This document shows, piece by piece, positions 36,093-45,048 of a DNA stretch of 64,000 bases. Within the stretch, counting starts at the first letter, position 1. Every line of letters starts with the position of its first letter. A model generated the notes under the pieces. The model was not told where the DNA came from. It saw nothing but the letters and a program-made list of their open reading frames with translations, and ran no database searches. Source of the stretch: Pseudomonas sp. B21-056 (GTDB lineage Bacteria > Pseudomonadota > Gammaproteobacteria > Pseudomonadales > Pseudomonadaceae); NCBI RefSeq assembly GCF_026016325.1, contig NZ_CP087203.1, positions 2,170,001 to 2,234,000 of the forward strand, written 5' to 3'. A program made the position numbers and the translations under genes.

Positions 36093-37931
36093 ATGAACGC
36101 CGATCTGATTCTGTTCAATGGCCAGTTCCACACCGTCGACCGGGAAAAGCCCCGGGCCAGCGCCGTGGCCATCAGCCAGGGCACGTTCGTTGCCGTAGGC
36201 ACCGACGCCGAAGCCATGGCCCTGCGTGGCAGCGGTACCCAGGTCATCGACCTCAAGGGCCGCACCGTCATCCCCGGCCTTAACGACTCCCACCTGCACC
36301 TGATCCGTGGTGGGTTGAACTACAACCTCGAGCTGCGTTGGGAAGGCGTTCCGTCCCTGGCCGATGCCCTGCGCATGCTCAAGGACCAGGCCGACCGTAC
36401 GCCGACGCCGCAATGGGTACGTGTGGTGGGCGGCTGGAACGAATTCCAGTTCGCCGAAAAGCGCATGCCGACCCTGGAAGAACTCAACCAGGCCGCCCCC
36501 GATACCCCGGTGTTCGTGTTGCACCTGTATGACCGCGCCTTGCTCAACCGCGCCGCGTTGCGGGTGGCCGGCTATACCCGCGACACGCCGAACCCGCCGG
36601 GCGGCGAGATCGTGCGCGACAGCAAGGGTGAGCCCACCGGCATGCTGGTGGCGCGTCCCAACGCGATGATCCTCTACTCGACATTGGCCAAGGGGCCGAA
36701 GTTGCCCTTGGAGTATCAAGTTAACTCCACTCGCCAGTTCATGCGCGAACTCAATCGCCTGGGGCTGACCAGTGCCATCGACGCGGGTGGTGGTTTCCAG
36801 AACTACCCGGACGATTACGCGGTGATCGAGCAGTTGGCCCGGGAAGAGCAGTTGACGGTGCGCATCGCCTACAACCTGTTCACCCAGAAGCCCAAGGAAG
36901 AGCTCAGCGACTTCAAGAACTGGACCGGCAGCGTCAAGCTGCACCAGGGCGATGATTTCCTGCGGCACAACGGCGCCGGTGAAATGCTGGTGTTCTCGGC
37001 GGCGGATTTCGAAGACTTCCTGGAGCCACGCCCGGACTTGCCGGCGAGTATGGAGCAGGACCTGGAACCGGTGGTGCGGCACCTGGTGGAGCAGCGCTGG
37101 CCGTTCCGCCTGCATGCCACCTACAACGAGTCCATCAGCCGCATGCTCGATGTGTTCGAGAAGGTCAACCGTGACATCCCGTTCAACGGTCTGCCATGGT
37201 TCTTTGACCACGCCGAAACCATCACCCCGCAGAACATCGAACGGGTCCGCGCACTGGGCGGCGGTATTGCCATCCAGGACCGCATGGCCTTCCAGGGCGA
37301 GTATTTCGTCGACCGCTACGGCGCCAAGGCCGCCGAAGCGACGCCGCCGATCAAGCGCATGCTGGCCGAAGGCGTGCCGGTGGGTGCCGGCACCGACGCC
37401 ACCCGGGTGTCGAGCTACAACCCCTGGACCTCGCTGTACTGGATGGTCAGCGGCCGCACAGTCGGCGGCCTGGCGCTGCACGAAGAAGGCCTGCCGCGCC
37501 TCACCGCACTGGAGCTGTTCACCCATGGCAGCGCCTGGTTCTCCTCGGAGCAGGGCAAGAAAGGCCAGATCAAGGTCGGCCAACTGGCGGACCTGGCGGC
37601 ACTGAGCGCCGACTTCTTCAGCGTCGAGGAAGAAGCCATCAAGTGGATCGAGTCCGTGCTGACGGTGGTCGACGGCAAGGTGGTGTACGCCGCCGGCGAC
37701 TTCGAAAAACTCGGCCCTGCCAGCGTCCCGGTACTGCCGGACTGGTCACCGGTGGTCAAGGTCCCAGGCCACTGGCGTCCGACCTCGCCGTTGCAGGCCC
37801 AGGTTCACCAGTGCAGCGGTCCTTGCACGGTGCATTCCCATAGCCATGAAAGGGCGCGGCTGTCGAACGTCCCGGTCAGCGACTTCCAAGGCTTCTGGGG
37901 CGCGTTTGGCTGTTCCTGCTTCGCGTTCTGA
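36093..37931 (+). CDS. YtcJ-type metal-dependent amidohydrolase
   Basis: A 612-residue TIM-barrel amidohydrolase of the YtcJ/NfdA type. The usual metal-ligand set can be followed along the chain: His67-x-His69 (DSHLHL), Lys282 (SVKLHQGDD), His341, His373 (FDHAET) and Asp435 (GAGTDATRV). It hydrolyses C-N bonds such as formamides or cyclic amides; the substrate is unknown. There is no signal peptide. The C-terminal 41 residues form an unusual Cys/His-rich tail (HQCSGPCTVHSHSHE at 572-586, then C607 and C609). It lies downstream of LysR-doxX-ABM and upstream of a YcaC-type hydrolase. Confidence 0.9.
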   Translation: MNADLILFNGQFHTVDREKPRASAVAISQGTFVAVGTDAEAMALRGSGTQVIDLKGRTVIPGLNDSHLHLIRGGLNYNLELRWEGVPSLADALRMLKDQADRTPTPQWVRVVGGWNEFQFAEKRMPTLEELNQAAPDTPVFVLHLYDRALLNRAALRVAGYTRDTPNPPGGEIVRDSKGEPTGMLVARPNAMILYSTLAKGPKLPLEYQVNSTRQFMRELNRLGLTSAIDAGGGFQNYPDDYAVIEQLAREEQLTVRIAYNLFTQKPKEELSDFKNWTGSVKLHQGDDFLRHNGAGEMLVFSAADFEDFLEPRPDLPASMEQDLEPVVRHLVEQRWPFRLHATYNESISRMLDVFEKVNRDIPFNGLPWFFDHAETITPQNIERVRALGGGIAIQDRMAFQGEYFVDRYGAKAAEATPPIKRMLAEGVPVGAGTDATRVSSYNPWTSLYWMVSGRTVGGLALHEEGLPRLTALELFTHGSAWFSSEQGKKGQIKVGQLADLAALSADFFSVEEEAIKWIESVLTVVDGKVVYAAGDFEKLGPASVPVLPDWSPVVKVPGHWRPTSPLQAQVHQCSGPCTVHSHSHERARLSNVPVSDFQGFWGAFGCSCFAF

Positions 37932-37950
37932 CTGACACACAACATTCCCC

Positions 37951-38044
37951 CCTGTGGGAGCGAGCCTGCTCGCGAAGACGTCGGCGCATCCGACGCCTTC
38001 GCAACTGACACACCGCTTTCGCGAGCAGGCTCGCTCCCACAAGG
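37951..38044. repeat. REP pair, family A
   Basis: Inverted GTGGGAGCGAGCCTGCTCGCG copies about 45 bases apart, between the amidohydrolase stop and the ycaC-like gene. Confidence 0.92.
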
Positions 38045-38076
38045 GTTTCGTAACATCCATCCAAAGGAGTCATCCC

Positions 38077-38706
38077 ATGAGCAACGCCCCTGTCTACAAC
38101 CGCCTGAACAAAGACGACGCAGTCGTCCTGCTGGTCGATCACCAGACCGGCCTGATCTCTCTGGTGCAGGACTTCTCGCCCAACGAGTTCAAGAACAACG
38201 TGCTGGCCCTGGCCGACCTGGCGAAGTTCTTCGGTCTGCCGACCATCCTGACCACCAGCTTCGAAAAAGGCCCTAACGGCCCGCTCGTGCCGGAGCTCAA
38301 GGAAATGTTCCCGGACGCGCCGTACATCCCGCGTCCAGGCCAGATCAATGCCTGGGACAACGAAGACTTCGTCAAGGCGATCAAGGCCACCGGCCGCAAG
38401 CAACTGATCATCGCTGGCGTGGTGACCGATGTCTGCGTCGCGTTCCCGACCTTGTCGGCACTGGCCGAAGGTTTCGACGTGTTCGTCGTCACCGACGCCT
38501 CGGGCACCTTCAACGAAACCGTGCAGCAGGCTTCCTGGGCCCGCATGACCGCGGCTGGCGCGCAACTGATGAACTGGTTCTCGGTGGCTTGCGAACTGCA
38601 CCGCGACTGGCGCAACGACATCGAAGGCCTGGGCAACCTGCTGTCCCAGCGCATTCCGAACTACCGCAACCTGATGAACAGCTACGCGGCGTTGACTGCC
38701 AAGTAA
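38077..38706 (+). CDS. YcaC-like isochorismatase-family cysteine hydrolase
   Basis: A 209-residue cysteine hydrolase of the isochorismatase fold. The catalytic Asp21 (LLVDHQTGLI) and nucleophile Cys120 (GVVTDVCVAFPTL) are in the expected places, with the cis-peptide motif before the Cys. Length and the C-terminal WRNDIEGLGNLL match YcaC. A strong AAAGGAG site sets the start at 38077. It ends in a well-formed terminator, so it closes this gene group. YcaC enzymes have no agreed physiological substrate; amides or hydroxamates are guesses. Confidence 0.93.
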   Translation: MSNAPVYNRLNKDDAVVLLVDHQTGLISLVQDFSPNEFKNNVLALADLAKFFGLPTILTTSFEKGPNGPLVPELKEMFPDAPYIPRPGQINAWDNEDFVKAIKATGRKQLIIAGVVTDVCVAFPTLSALAEGFDVFVVTDASGTFNETVQQASWARMTAAGAQLMNWFSVACELHRDWRNDIEGLGNLLSQRIPNYRNLMNSYAALTAK

Positions 38707-38722
38707 GCTGAGTCGCCTGTTT

Positions 38723-38756
38723 AAAAAGATGCCCGCCCTCGTGCGGGCATCTTTTT
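38723..38756 (+). terminator. Rho-independent terminator after ycaC
   Basis: A 14-base perfect stem (AAAAAGATGCCCGC / GCGGGCATCTTTTT) with a 6-base loop. It ends in five T and lies 17 bases after the ycaC stop. Confidence 0.95.
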
Positions 38757-38768
38757 GTCTGGTGAAAC

Positions 38769-38800
38769 CTGTGGCGAGGGGATAAATCCCCTCGCCACAG
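38769..38800. repeat. Single family B palindrome
   Basis: A 32-base near-perfect palindrome: CTGTGGCGAGGGGAT, centre AA, then the exact complement. It is a compact version of the family B repeat at 35912-36060 with the spacer lost. Confidence 0.85.
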
Positions 38801-38872
38801 AAAATCCTTTTGTCATCAGGTTTGAATTCAACCTGAATCGCTCTATAACATTCCTCACTGTCCACCCCTGGA

Positions 38873-39757
38873 ATGACAATGAACCCCTTCGAAGAAATGC
38901 GCATTTTCGCCCAGGTCATGGAGTCGGGCAGCTTCACGGCGGCGGCGGACCAGTTGGGGCTGTCCAAGCAGTTTGTCAGCCGCAAGCTCATGGAGCTGGA
39001 ACAGCGGCTGGGGGTTCGTCTGCTCAACCGTTCGACGCGCAGGCTGGATGTCACCCCATTGGGCCAGCGCTATTACGAAGCCGCGTTGCGTCTGCTCAGC
39101 GAGCTCGAACAGGTGGAGCAGGGCATCAGCGGCCAGACCAGCGAGCCTCGCGGCACTCTTCGGCTCAGTGCACCGTTGTCCTTTGCTGTGGCGCACTTGG
39201 GCTGTCTGCTGCCGTTGTTCCTGCAGCGCTATCCGCAGGTCAGCGTCGAGGTCGACCTGAGTGATCGCTCGGTGGATTTGCTGGGGGAGGGTTACGACCT
39301 GGCGCTACGGATCGGCGTGCTGGAGGATTCGACCTTGATCGCCCGCCGCATCGCGACCATCGACCGGGTGTACTGCGCCAGCCCGACCTACCTGGCGCAA
39401 CGCGGCACCCCCTCGCGCCCCGAAGACCTGCGCAACCATGACTGCCTGCCCTACGGTCACAGCCGTCAGGTTCAGTGGCGTTTCGCAGGGGCTGGCAAAC
39501 CGTTGGTACTGGAAGTCGCCGGGCGCATGCGCGCCAACAACGGTGATCTGCTCAGGGATGCGGCCATCGCCGGCATGGGCATAACCTATCTCCCCACCTT
39601 CATCCTCGGCGAGGCGTTGAGGGACGGGCGGCTGATCAAGGTTCTGGAGGGCTTCGAAACCGAGCCGTTGGCCCTGTCGGCGGTCTACCCGCAACATCGC
39701 CAGAGCTCACGCCCGGTACAGGCGTTGGTGGAGTTTCTGCGTGAACACATGCAATAG
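38873..39757 (+). CDS. LysR-family transcriptional regulator
   Basis: A 294-residue regulator of the CrgA/YafC-like subgroup. HTH: FAQVMESGSFTAAADQLGLSKQFVSRKLMELEQRLG in two halves (about 12-48). The effector domain runs 90-294 with FDLALRIG-type YDLALRIGVLEDSTLIARRI. A start at 38879 (MNPFEEM) is equally possible. It stands alone, convergent with the hemerythrin gene. Targets are unknown. Confidence 0.92.
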   Translation: MTMNPFEEMRIFAQVMESGSFTAAADQLGLSKQFVSRKLMELEQRLGVRLLNRSTRRLDVTPLGQRYYEAALRLLSELEQVEQGISGQTSEPRGTLRLSAPLSFAVAHLGCLLPLFLQRYPQVSVEVDLSDRSVDLLGEGYDLALRIGVLEDSTLIARRIATIDRVYCASPTYLAQRGTPSRPEDLRNHDCLPYGHSRQVQWRFAGAGKPLVLEVAGRMRANNGDLLRDAAIAGMGITYLPTFILGEALRDGRLIKVLEGFETEPLALSAVYPQHRQSSRPVQALVEFLREHMQ

Positions 39758-39762
39758 CTGAG

Positions 39763-39782
39763 CGTCCAGCCGTCGCTGGACG
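39763..39782. terminator. Short hairpin between convergent genes
   Basis: CGTCCAGC-CGTC-GCTGGACG, a perfect 8-base stem with a 4-base loop, between the ends of the LysR and hemerythrin genes. No T-run, so it is a weak terminator candidate. Confidence 0.35.
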
Positions 39783-39805
39783 GCCGGACGCACAGCCATG
39801 TCCGA

Positions 39806-40282
39806 TCAAGCGGCCAGGTTAGGGCTGCTCAGTTCCTTCTTGTACTGCGCCTTCATGGTTTCCATCTGTTCACCCAAGGCATCCAGCTTGGCTTTGCCCA
39901 GCAGTTTTTTAGCCTGAGGGAACATCTCTTTTTCTTCTTCTTCGATGTGGTGCTCAAGCAGTTCCTTGACCACTTTCACCCGCCCGGCAAATTCCGGTTG
40001 GGAAGGATCGGTGGCCTTCAGGTCCGGCAGCACCAGGGAATCGACAGTGCGATGTTCTTCCTTGGCTTCGTAATACATTTCGGCCTCATCCTTGCCGCCT
40101 GCCTGCTTGAAGGCCGGATAGAGGATCTCTTCTTCCAGTCGGGTATGAATGGAGACTTCCATTTCCAGCTTCGCCAACAGGTCGGTGCGTTTCTTGACGC
40201 CGCGTTCGGTGGATTCGCTCAGTTGAGCAAGAATGCCTTTGACGCGTTCATGGTCAGCTTTCAACAGATCGATGGCGTTCAT
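39806..40282 (-). CDS. Hemerythrin (HHE) domain protein
   Basis: A 158-residue four-helix protein with the di-iron ligand pattern: His11, His46 and Glu50 (HTRLEEEILYP), His77, His111/112 and Glu116 (HHIEEEEKEMFP). Bacterial members bind oxygen or protect against oxidative or nitrosative stress. It is highly charged and cytoplasmic. It is a single gene with a 316-base upstream gap that contains its promoter and a REP pair. Confidence 0.93.
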   Translation of the reverse strand: MNAIDLLKADHERVKGILAQLSESTERGVKKRTDLLAKLEMEVSIHTRLEEEILYPAFKQAGGKDEAEMYYEAKEEHRTVDSLVLPDLKATDPSQPEFAGRVKVVKELLEHHIEEEEKEMFPQAKKLLGKAKLDALGEQMETMKAQYKKELSSPNLAA

Positions 40283-40490
40283 ATACAGCTCCTCGGCAAT
40301 TCACGGTTGCGCGCCGGCTTCAAGCGCCGACGTCGCGTTAACCGAGAGTTGCATCGGTCGTGCCAGCCAGGATGTTTTTAAAATTCCTTTAAAAACAAGT
40401 GGTTGAGATAACCATGGTTTTTATCATCGTGCAGGCTGCATGAAGCGGGGCCAAAGCGCCTTGCACTTTGCGCTGCCCTGACCAAGAACC

Positions 40491-40589
40491 CCCTTGTGGG
40501 AGCGAGCCTGCTCGCGATAGCGGTCGCTCAGCCGATGATGATGTCGGCTGGCCTGGCCTCATCGCGAGCAGGCTCGCTCCCACAGGGGG
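40491..40589. repeat. REP pair, family A
   Basis: Inverted GTGGGAGCGAGCCTGCTCGCGA copies lie between the hemerythrin promoter region and the end of the FAD oxidoreductase gene. The rest of the gap 40283-40598 shows no coding potential. Confidence 0.92.
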
Positions 40590-40598
40590 ATTTGCGGC

Positions 40599-41711
40599 TC
40601 AGTCATCGAGCAGCTGCCGCACCCGTCCGGCAATCGCCAGGCAGGATGTCAGCCCTGGCGATTCGATGCCGAACAGGTTGATCAGTCCGTGCACCTGGTG
40701 CTCGGCGGCGCTGCTGATGAGGAAGTCACGAGCGGGTTCGCCCGGGGCGGAGATCTTCGGGCGGATGCCGCTGTAGGCCGGTTGCAGGCTGTGCTCGGGC
40801 AGGTCGGGCCAGTAAGTGCGAATCGCCGGATAGAAGGTTTCGGCCCGAGTCGGATCGACCCGGTAGTCCTCATGTTCGACCCATTCGATATCAGGCCCGA
40901 AGCGGGCCTGGCCCGCCAGGTCCAGGGTCATGTGGATGCCCAGCCCGGCGGCTTCCGGGGCCGGGTAGACCAGATGACGGAAGGGCGCGCGTCCGGCAAG
41001 GCTGAAGTAGTTGCCCTTGCACAGATAGTCCTCGGGCACTGCTTGCGCCGACAGGCCCTCCATGCGTCGGGCGAGCGCAGGCGCCTGGAGGCCGGCTGCG
41101 TTGATCAGTCGGCGGCACGACAGACTCATCTGGGCCGTGCCGCCCAACTCCAGCAGGAAGTGCCCTGCATCGATGCGCACCCCCATTAACGGCGTGTGGA
41201 AGGCAATGTTCGCGCCGGCCGCTTCGGCATCGCCTTGCAAGGCCAGCATCAGGGCATGGGAGTCGACGATGCCGGTGGAAGGCGAATACAACGCCGCGAC
41301 ACACGCCAGCGCCGGCTCCAGGGCCAACGCCTGCTCCTGATCGAGCAGACGCAGGTCGTCCACACCGTTCATCAAGCCGCGTTCCAGCAACACCTGGAGC
41401 CCGGCCACCTGTGCCAGGTCCGTGGCGACGATCAGCTTGCCGAGCCGGCGAGTCGTCACGCCGTGGCTTGCGCAATAGGCGTACAGCCGGTGCCGACCTT
41501 CGACGCACAACCGGGCCTTGAGGCTGCCGGATGGGTAATAGATACCGGCATGGATGACTTCGGAATTGCGCGAGCTGGTGCCCATGCCGATGGCGCCGCC
41601 GGCTTCGATCAGCAGCACCTCATGACCGGCCTGGGCCATCTCCCGGGCCACGGCCAGACCGACCACCCCCGCGCCCACCACCACGCATTCGATATCGACG
41701 CTCAACCTCAT
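40599..41711 (-). CDS. FAD-dependent oxidoreductase, LhgO/DAO-type
   Basis: A 370-residue flavoprotein. The dinucleotide-binding motif [25 protein letters not shown] lies at about 9-33 and the substrate domain follows. [23 protein letters not shown] and the C-terminal YSGIRPKIS and [14 protein letters not shown] are typical of L-2-hydroxyglutarate oxidase-like proteins. I chose the ATG at 41711 because the fold begins there; a frame from 41813 adds a non-homologous stretch. It is divergent from ltnD, so a role on a 2-hydroxy acid related to threonate is possible but unproven. Confidence 0.87.
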   Translation of the reverse strand: MRLSVDIECVVVGAGVVGLAVAREMAQAGHEVLLIEAGGAIGMGTSSRNSEVIHAGIYYPSGSLKARLCVEGRHRLYAYCASHGVTTRRLGKLIVATDLAQVAGLQVLLERGLMNGVDDLRLLDQEQALALEPALACVAALYSPSTGIVDSHALMLALQGDAEAAGANIAFHTPLMGVRIDAGHFLLELGGTAQMSLSCRRLINAAGLQAPALARRMEGLSAQAVPEDYLCKGNYFSLAGRAPFRHLVYPAPEAAGLGIHMTLDLAGQARFGPDIEWVEHEDYRVDPTRAETFYPAIRTYWPDLPEHSLQPAYSGIRPKISAPGEPARDFLISSAAEHQVHGLINLFGIESPGLTSCLAIAGRVRQLLDD

Positions 41712-41911
41712 CTCTCCTTCAGGGCTCTCTGGCGTTTCAGGGTAGTCCTGCCTAGGCAGTGGGTGAAGTACAGCGGCGATGTTAAAAAATGTTAGATTGA
41801 AAAAATACTTCACAAGATCTGTTCATTGGTGGATGATCGACCCCAACCTGTAGGACAAAGCTCGCTAACAAGACCCACCAGAACAGTTCGCTGTCGCTTC
41901 CGGAGTGCCTC

Positions 41912-42817
41912 ATGAATAACAAGAATGTCGGTGTGATCGGTCTGGGCGCGATGGGCCTGGGCATTGCCCGCTCGTTGCTGCGCGCAGGTTTCAATGTGCA
42001 TGCCTGTGATGTGCGCGCCGCGGTCACCGAGCAGTTTGCCGGCGAGGGTGGGGTGGCCTGCCTGTCGCCTGCCGACATGGCGACTCGATGCGACGTGATC
42101 ATCACCGTGGTGGTGAATGCCGAGCAGACCGATGCCGTGTTGTTTGGTGAAAACGGTGCCGTGCAAGCCTTGGGCGAGGGCAGTCTGGTCATTGGCTGCG
42201 CCACCGTGGCGCCGACCTTCGCCGTGGAGCTGGGCCAGCGCCTGGCGCAGACCGGCCTGCTGTACCTCGATGCGCCGATCTCCGGCGGCGCGGCCAAGGC
42301 AGCGGCCGGCGAGATGACCATGATGACGTCCGGCCCGGCGCCGGCCTACGCCAAGGCCGAAGCGGTCCTGGCAGGCATGGCGGGCAAGGTCTATCGCTTG
42401 GGCGACGTCCATGGCCTGGGCTCCAAAGTCAAAATCATCAATCAGTTGCTGGCCGGCGTACACATCGCCGCTTCGGCCGAAGCCATGGCCCTGGGGCTGC
42501 GCGAAGGCGTCGATGCCGATGCGCTGTACGAAGTGATCACCCACAGCGCTGGCAATTCCTGGATGTTCGAAAACCGCGTGCCGCACATCCTCAAGGCTGA
42601 CTACACGCCCCTGTCGGCGGTGGACATCTTCGTCAAGGACCTGGGCCTGGTGCTCGATACCGCCCGCGCCAGCAAATTCCCGCTGCCGTTGTCGGCCACC
42701 GCGCACCAGATGTTCATGCAGGCCTCCAGCGCCGGTTTCGGTCGGGAGGATGATTCGGCGGTGATCAAGATTTTCCCAGGCATCGACCTGCCGACCGCCA
42801 AGCCTGACTCGCTCTGA
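41912..42817 (+). CDS. ltnD: L-threonate dehydrogenase
   Basis: A 301-residue beta-hydroxyacid dehydrogenase. NAD-binding GVIGLGAMGLGIARSLL at about 6-22, substrate loop DAPISGGAAKAAAGEMT, and catalytic Lys in GLGSKVKIINQLLAG. LtnD oxidises L-threonate to 2-oxo-tetronate. The assignment to LtnD within this large family rests on the sequence and on the following otnK-otnC genes. A ribosome site (GGAG) precedes the ATG. otnK follows after 9 bases. Confidence 0.88.
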   Translation: MNNKNVGVIGLGAMGLGIARSLLRAGFNVHACDVRAAVTEQFAGEGGVACLSPADMATRCDVIITVVVNAEQTDAVLFGENGAVQALGEGSLVIGCATVAPTFAVELGQRLAQTGLLYLDAPISGGAAKAAAGEMTMMTSGPAPAYAKAEAVLAGMAGKVYRLGDVHGLGSKVKIINQLLAGVHIAASAEAMALGLREGVDADALYEVITHSAGNSWMFENRVPHILKADYTPLSAVDIFVKDLGLVLDTARASKFPLPLSATAHQMFMQASSAGFGREDDSAVIKIFPGIDLPTAKPDSL

Positions 42818-42826
42818 GGAACCGCC

Positions 42827-44119
42827 ATGACCCCCTCCAACGCGCGCCCACTGCTGGGCTGCATTGCCGACGACTTCACGGGTGCTACGGACCTGGCCAA
42901 CATGCTGGTGCGCGGCGGCATGCGCACGGTGCAGAGCATTGGCATTCCCGGTGCCGACGAGGCTGAAGGCCTGGCGGCCGATGCGATCGTCATTGCTCTC
43001 AAGTCGCGGACCCTGCCTGTGGCCGAGGCCATCGACGAATCCCTCGCGGCGCTGGCCTGGCTGCGTGAGCGTGGCTGCCAGCAGATCTTTTTCAAATATT
43101 GCTCGACCTTCGACTCGACCGCCGCGGGCAATATCGGCCAGGTCAGCGAAGCCCTGCTCAAAGCCCTGGACAGTGATTTCACTCTGGCTTGCCCGGCGTT
43201 CCCGGAGAACGGCCGGACGATCTTCCGTGGTCACCTGTTCGTGCAAGACCAATTGCTCAACGAGTCGGGCATGCAACACCACCCGTTGACGCCGATGACC
43301 GACGCCAACCTGGTGCGTGTGCTGCAAGCCCAGACCTCCCACAAGGTCGGCCTGTTGCGTTACGACAGTGTCGCCCGAGGCGTGGACGCGGTGCGGGCGA
43401 AGCTGGCCGAGTTGCGCGGCCAGGGTGTGGGCATGGCCATCGCCGATGCGTTGTCCGATGCAGACCTGCACACCCTCGGCACGGCCTGCGCGGACCTGCC
43501 GCTGCTGACGGGCGGTTCCGGGCTGGCCCTGGGGCTGCCGGACAACTTCCGGCGAACCGGCCAGCTGAGGGATTTCGATGTGTCGACGCTGCCCCAGGTC
43601 CCCGGTGGCGAAGTGGTCTTGGCCGGCAGCGCCTCAATCGCCACCAACGGACAAGTGGCCGCCTGGCTCGAGGCCGGGCGGCCGGCCTTGCGCATCGATC
43701 CCGTGGCGCTGGCCGCCGGTGAACCGGTGGTCGCCCGAGCCCTGGCGTTTGCCCGCGACGCGGCGGACACCGTGCTGATCTATGCCACCAACAGCGCCGA
43801 TGAAGTCAAGGCGGTGCAACAACAATTGGGCGCCGGGCGGGCCGGTGCGCTGGTGGAGAACGCCTTGGGCGAGATCGCCCAAGGTTTGCGCGAACAAGGG
43901 GTACGGCGTTTCGTGATTGCCGGTGGCGAAACCTCCGGCGCGGTGGTCAAGGCGCTGGGGGTGACGCTGTTGCAGATCGGCGCGCAGATCGATCCGGGGG
44001 TGCCTGCCACCGTCAGCAGCGGCGCGCAACCGCTGGCCCTGGCACTCAAGTCGGGTAATTTCGGCGGTCGCGATTTCTTCGCCAAAGCCCTCGCGCAATT
44101 GGCCGGAGGCACCCGATGA
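42827..44119 (+). CDS. otnK: 3-oxo-tetronate kinase
   Basis: A 430-residue kinase of the DUF1537/YgbK family. The N-terminal domain shows LLGCIADDFTGATDLANMLVRGG and the C-terminal ATP-binding domain shows FVIAGGETSGAVVKALG. It phosphorylates 3-oxo-tetronate to the 4-phosphate. Full length. Its stop overlaps the otnC start by four bases (ATGA), so the two steps of the pathway are coupled. Confidence 0.92.
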   Translation: MTPSNARPLLGCIADDFTGATDLANMLVRGGMRTVQSIGIPGADEAEGLAADAIVIALKSRTLPVAEAIDESLAALAWLRERGCQQIFFKYCSTFDSTAAGNIGQVSEALLKALDSDFTLACPAFPENGRTIFRGHLFVQDQLLNESGMQHHPLTPMTDANLVRVLQAQTSHKVGLLRYDSVARGVDAVRAKLAELRGQGVGMAIADALSDADLHTLGTACADLPLLTGGSGLALGLPDNFRRTGQLRDFDVSTLPQVPGGEVVLAGSASIATNGQVAAWLEAGRPALRIDPVALAAGEPVVARALAFARDAADTVLIYATNSADEVKAVQQQLGAGRAGALVENALGEIAQGLREQGVRRFVIAGGETSGAVVKALGVTLLQIGAQIDPGVPATVSSGAQPLALALKSGNFGGRDFFAKALAQLAGGTR

Positions 44120-44754
44120 GCCCGGAAAGCGCCTTGCGCGAAGAGATCTGCGAAGTCGGCCTTAGCCTCTATCAGCGTGGCTACACCGTCGGCAGCGCCG
44201 GCAACATCAGCGCCCGGCTCGACGATGGCTGGCTGATCACGCCCACCGATGCCTGCCTGGGACGTCTCGATCCAGCAGCCATCGCCAAGGTCAATGCCGC
44301 CGGCGAATGGCTGTCCGGGAACAAGCCGTCCAAGACCCTGGCCTTGCATCGCCAGGTCTACGACCGCAACCCGACGGTCGGCGGCGTGGTGCACACCCAC
44401 TCCACCCACCTGGTGGCGCTGACCCTGGCCGGAGTCTGGCGCCCCGACGACATCTTGCCGCCGCTCACGCCTTATCAGGTGATGAAGGTCGGGCACATTC
44501 CATTGATCGGCTACCAGCGTCCCGGCTCGCCCGACGTGGCGGAGCAGGTGGCGCAACTGGCCAATCGGGTTCGCGGCGTGATGCTCGAACGCCTGGGCCC
44601 GGTGGTCTGGGAAAGTAGCGTGTCCCGGGCCAGCTACGCCCTGGAGGAATTGGAAGAAACCGCGCGGCTCTGGCTGCTGAGCAATCCCCGGCCCGAGCCG
44701 CTCGATCAGGCGGCACTGGATGAGCTGCGCGACACCTTTGGCGCCGATTGGTAG
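44116..44754 (+). CDS. otnC: 3-oxo-tetronate 4-phosphate decarboxylase
   Basis: A 212-residue class II aldolase/FucA-family protein. The glycine-rich phosphate-binding loop GSAGNISARL, the metal-binding GGVVHTHSTH and the second PLTPYQVMKVGHIPLIGY region are present. It decarboxylates 3-oxo-tetronate 4-phosphate to dihydroxyacetone phosphate, which enters glycolysis. It overlaps otnK by four bases and is followed by a REP pair. Confidence 0.92.
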   Translation: MSPESALREEICEVGLSLYQRGYTVGSAGNISARLDDGWLITPTDACLGRLDPAAIAKVNAAGEWLSGNKPSKTLALHRQVYDRNPTVGGVVHTHSTHLVALTLAGVWRPDDILPPLTPYQVMKVGHIPLIGYQRPGSPDVAEQVAQLANRVRGVMLERLGPVVWESSVSRASYALEELEETARLWLLSNPRPEPLDQAALDELRDTFGADW

Positions 44755-44775
44755 GGCGCCATGCCGAACAGCGCC

Positions 44776-44882
44776 CCGTAGGAGCTGCCGAGCGAAGCGA
44801 GGCTGCGATCCTTTGATCTTTCGCTTGAGATTCAACTGGCAGTGGAAAGATCGCAGCCTCGCTTCGCTCGGCAGCTCCTACG
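44776..44882. repeat. REP pair, family C (GTAGGAGCTGCCGAGCGAAGCGAGGC)
   Basis: Two inverted copies flank the spacer GATCTTTCGCTTGAGATTC. The gap 44755-45044 also holds a decayed family B half near 44910-44935 and the mini-ORF described separately. The arms could form a strong hairpin in the operon transcript between otnC and the permease gene. Confidence 0.9.
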
Positions 44883-44976
44883 GCAGTCCTGCGGACCGGT
44901 GCGACGTTTTGCTAAATCCCCTCGCCGCAGGTGCAGAGCGGGCTATCTGAAAAACAATAACAACAGGATTCATTCC

Positions 44977-45048
44977 ATGACTCATCGTAATCGCAGTGTT
45001 TGTCGCGCAAGCGTTCTTCCGATCTGCTCCCGAGGGTCGCGCCCATGA
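44977..45048 (+). CDS. Possible 23-residue leader peptide overlapping the permease start
   Basis: An ATG with AGGA eight bases upstream opens a frame of 23 codons, rich in Arg, Ser and Cys. Its TGA overlaps the permease ATG (ATGA at 45045-45048). Such an arrangement would couple translation of the permease to that of the leader. There is no homology to support it; it may be fortuitous. Confidence 0.4.
   Translation: MTHRNRSVCRASVLPICSRGSRP

Noticed and set aside
45011..45027. Resemblance of TTCTTCCGATCT to the end of a sequencing adapter
   Set aside because: Upstream bases differ from the adapter and the surrounding sequence continues normally into the permease gene; most likely chance.
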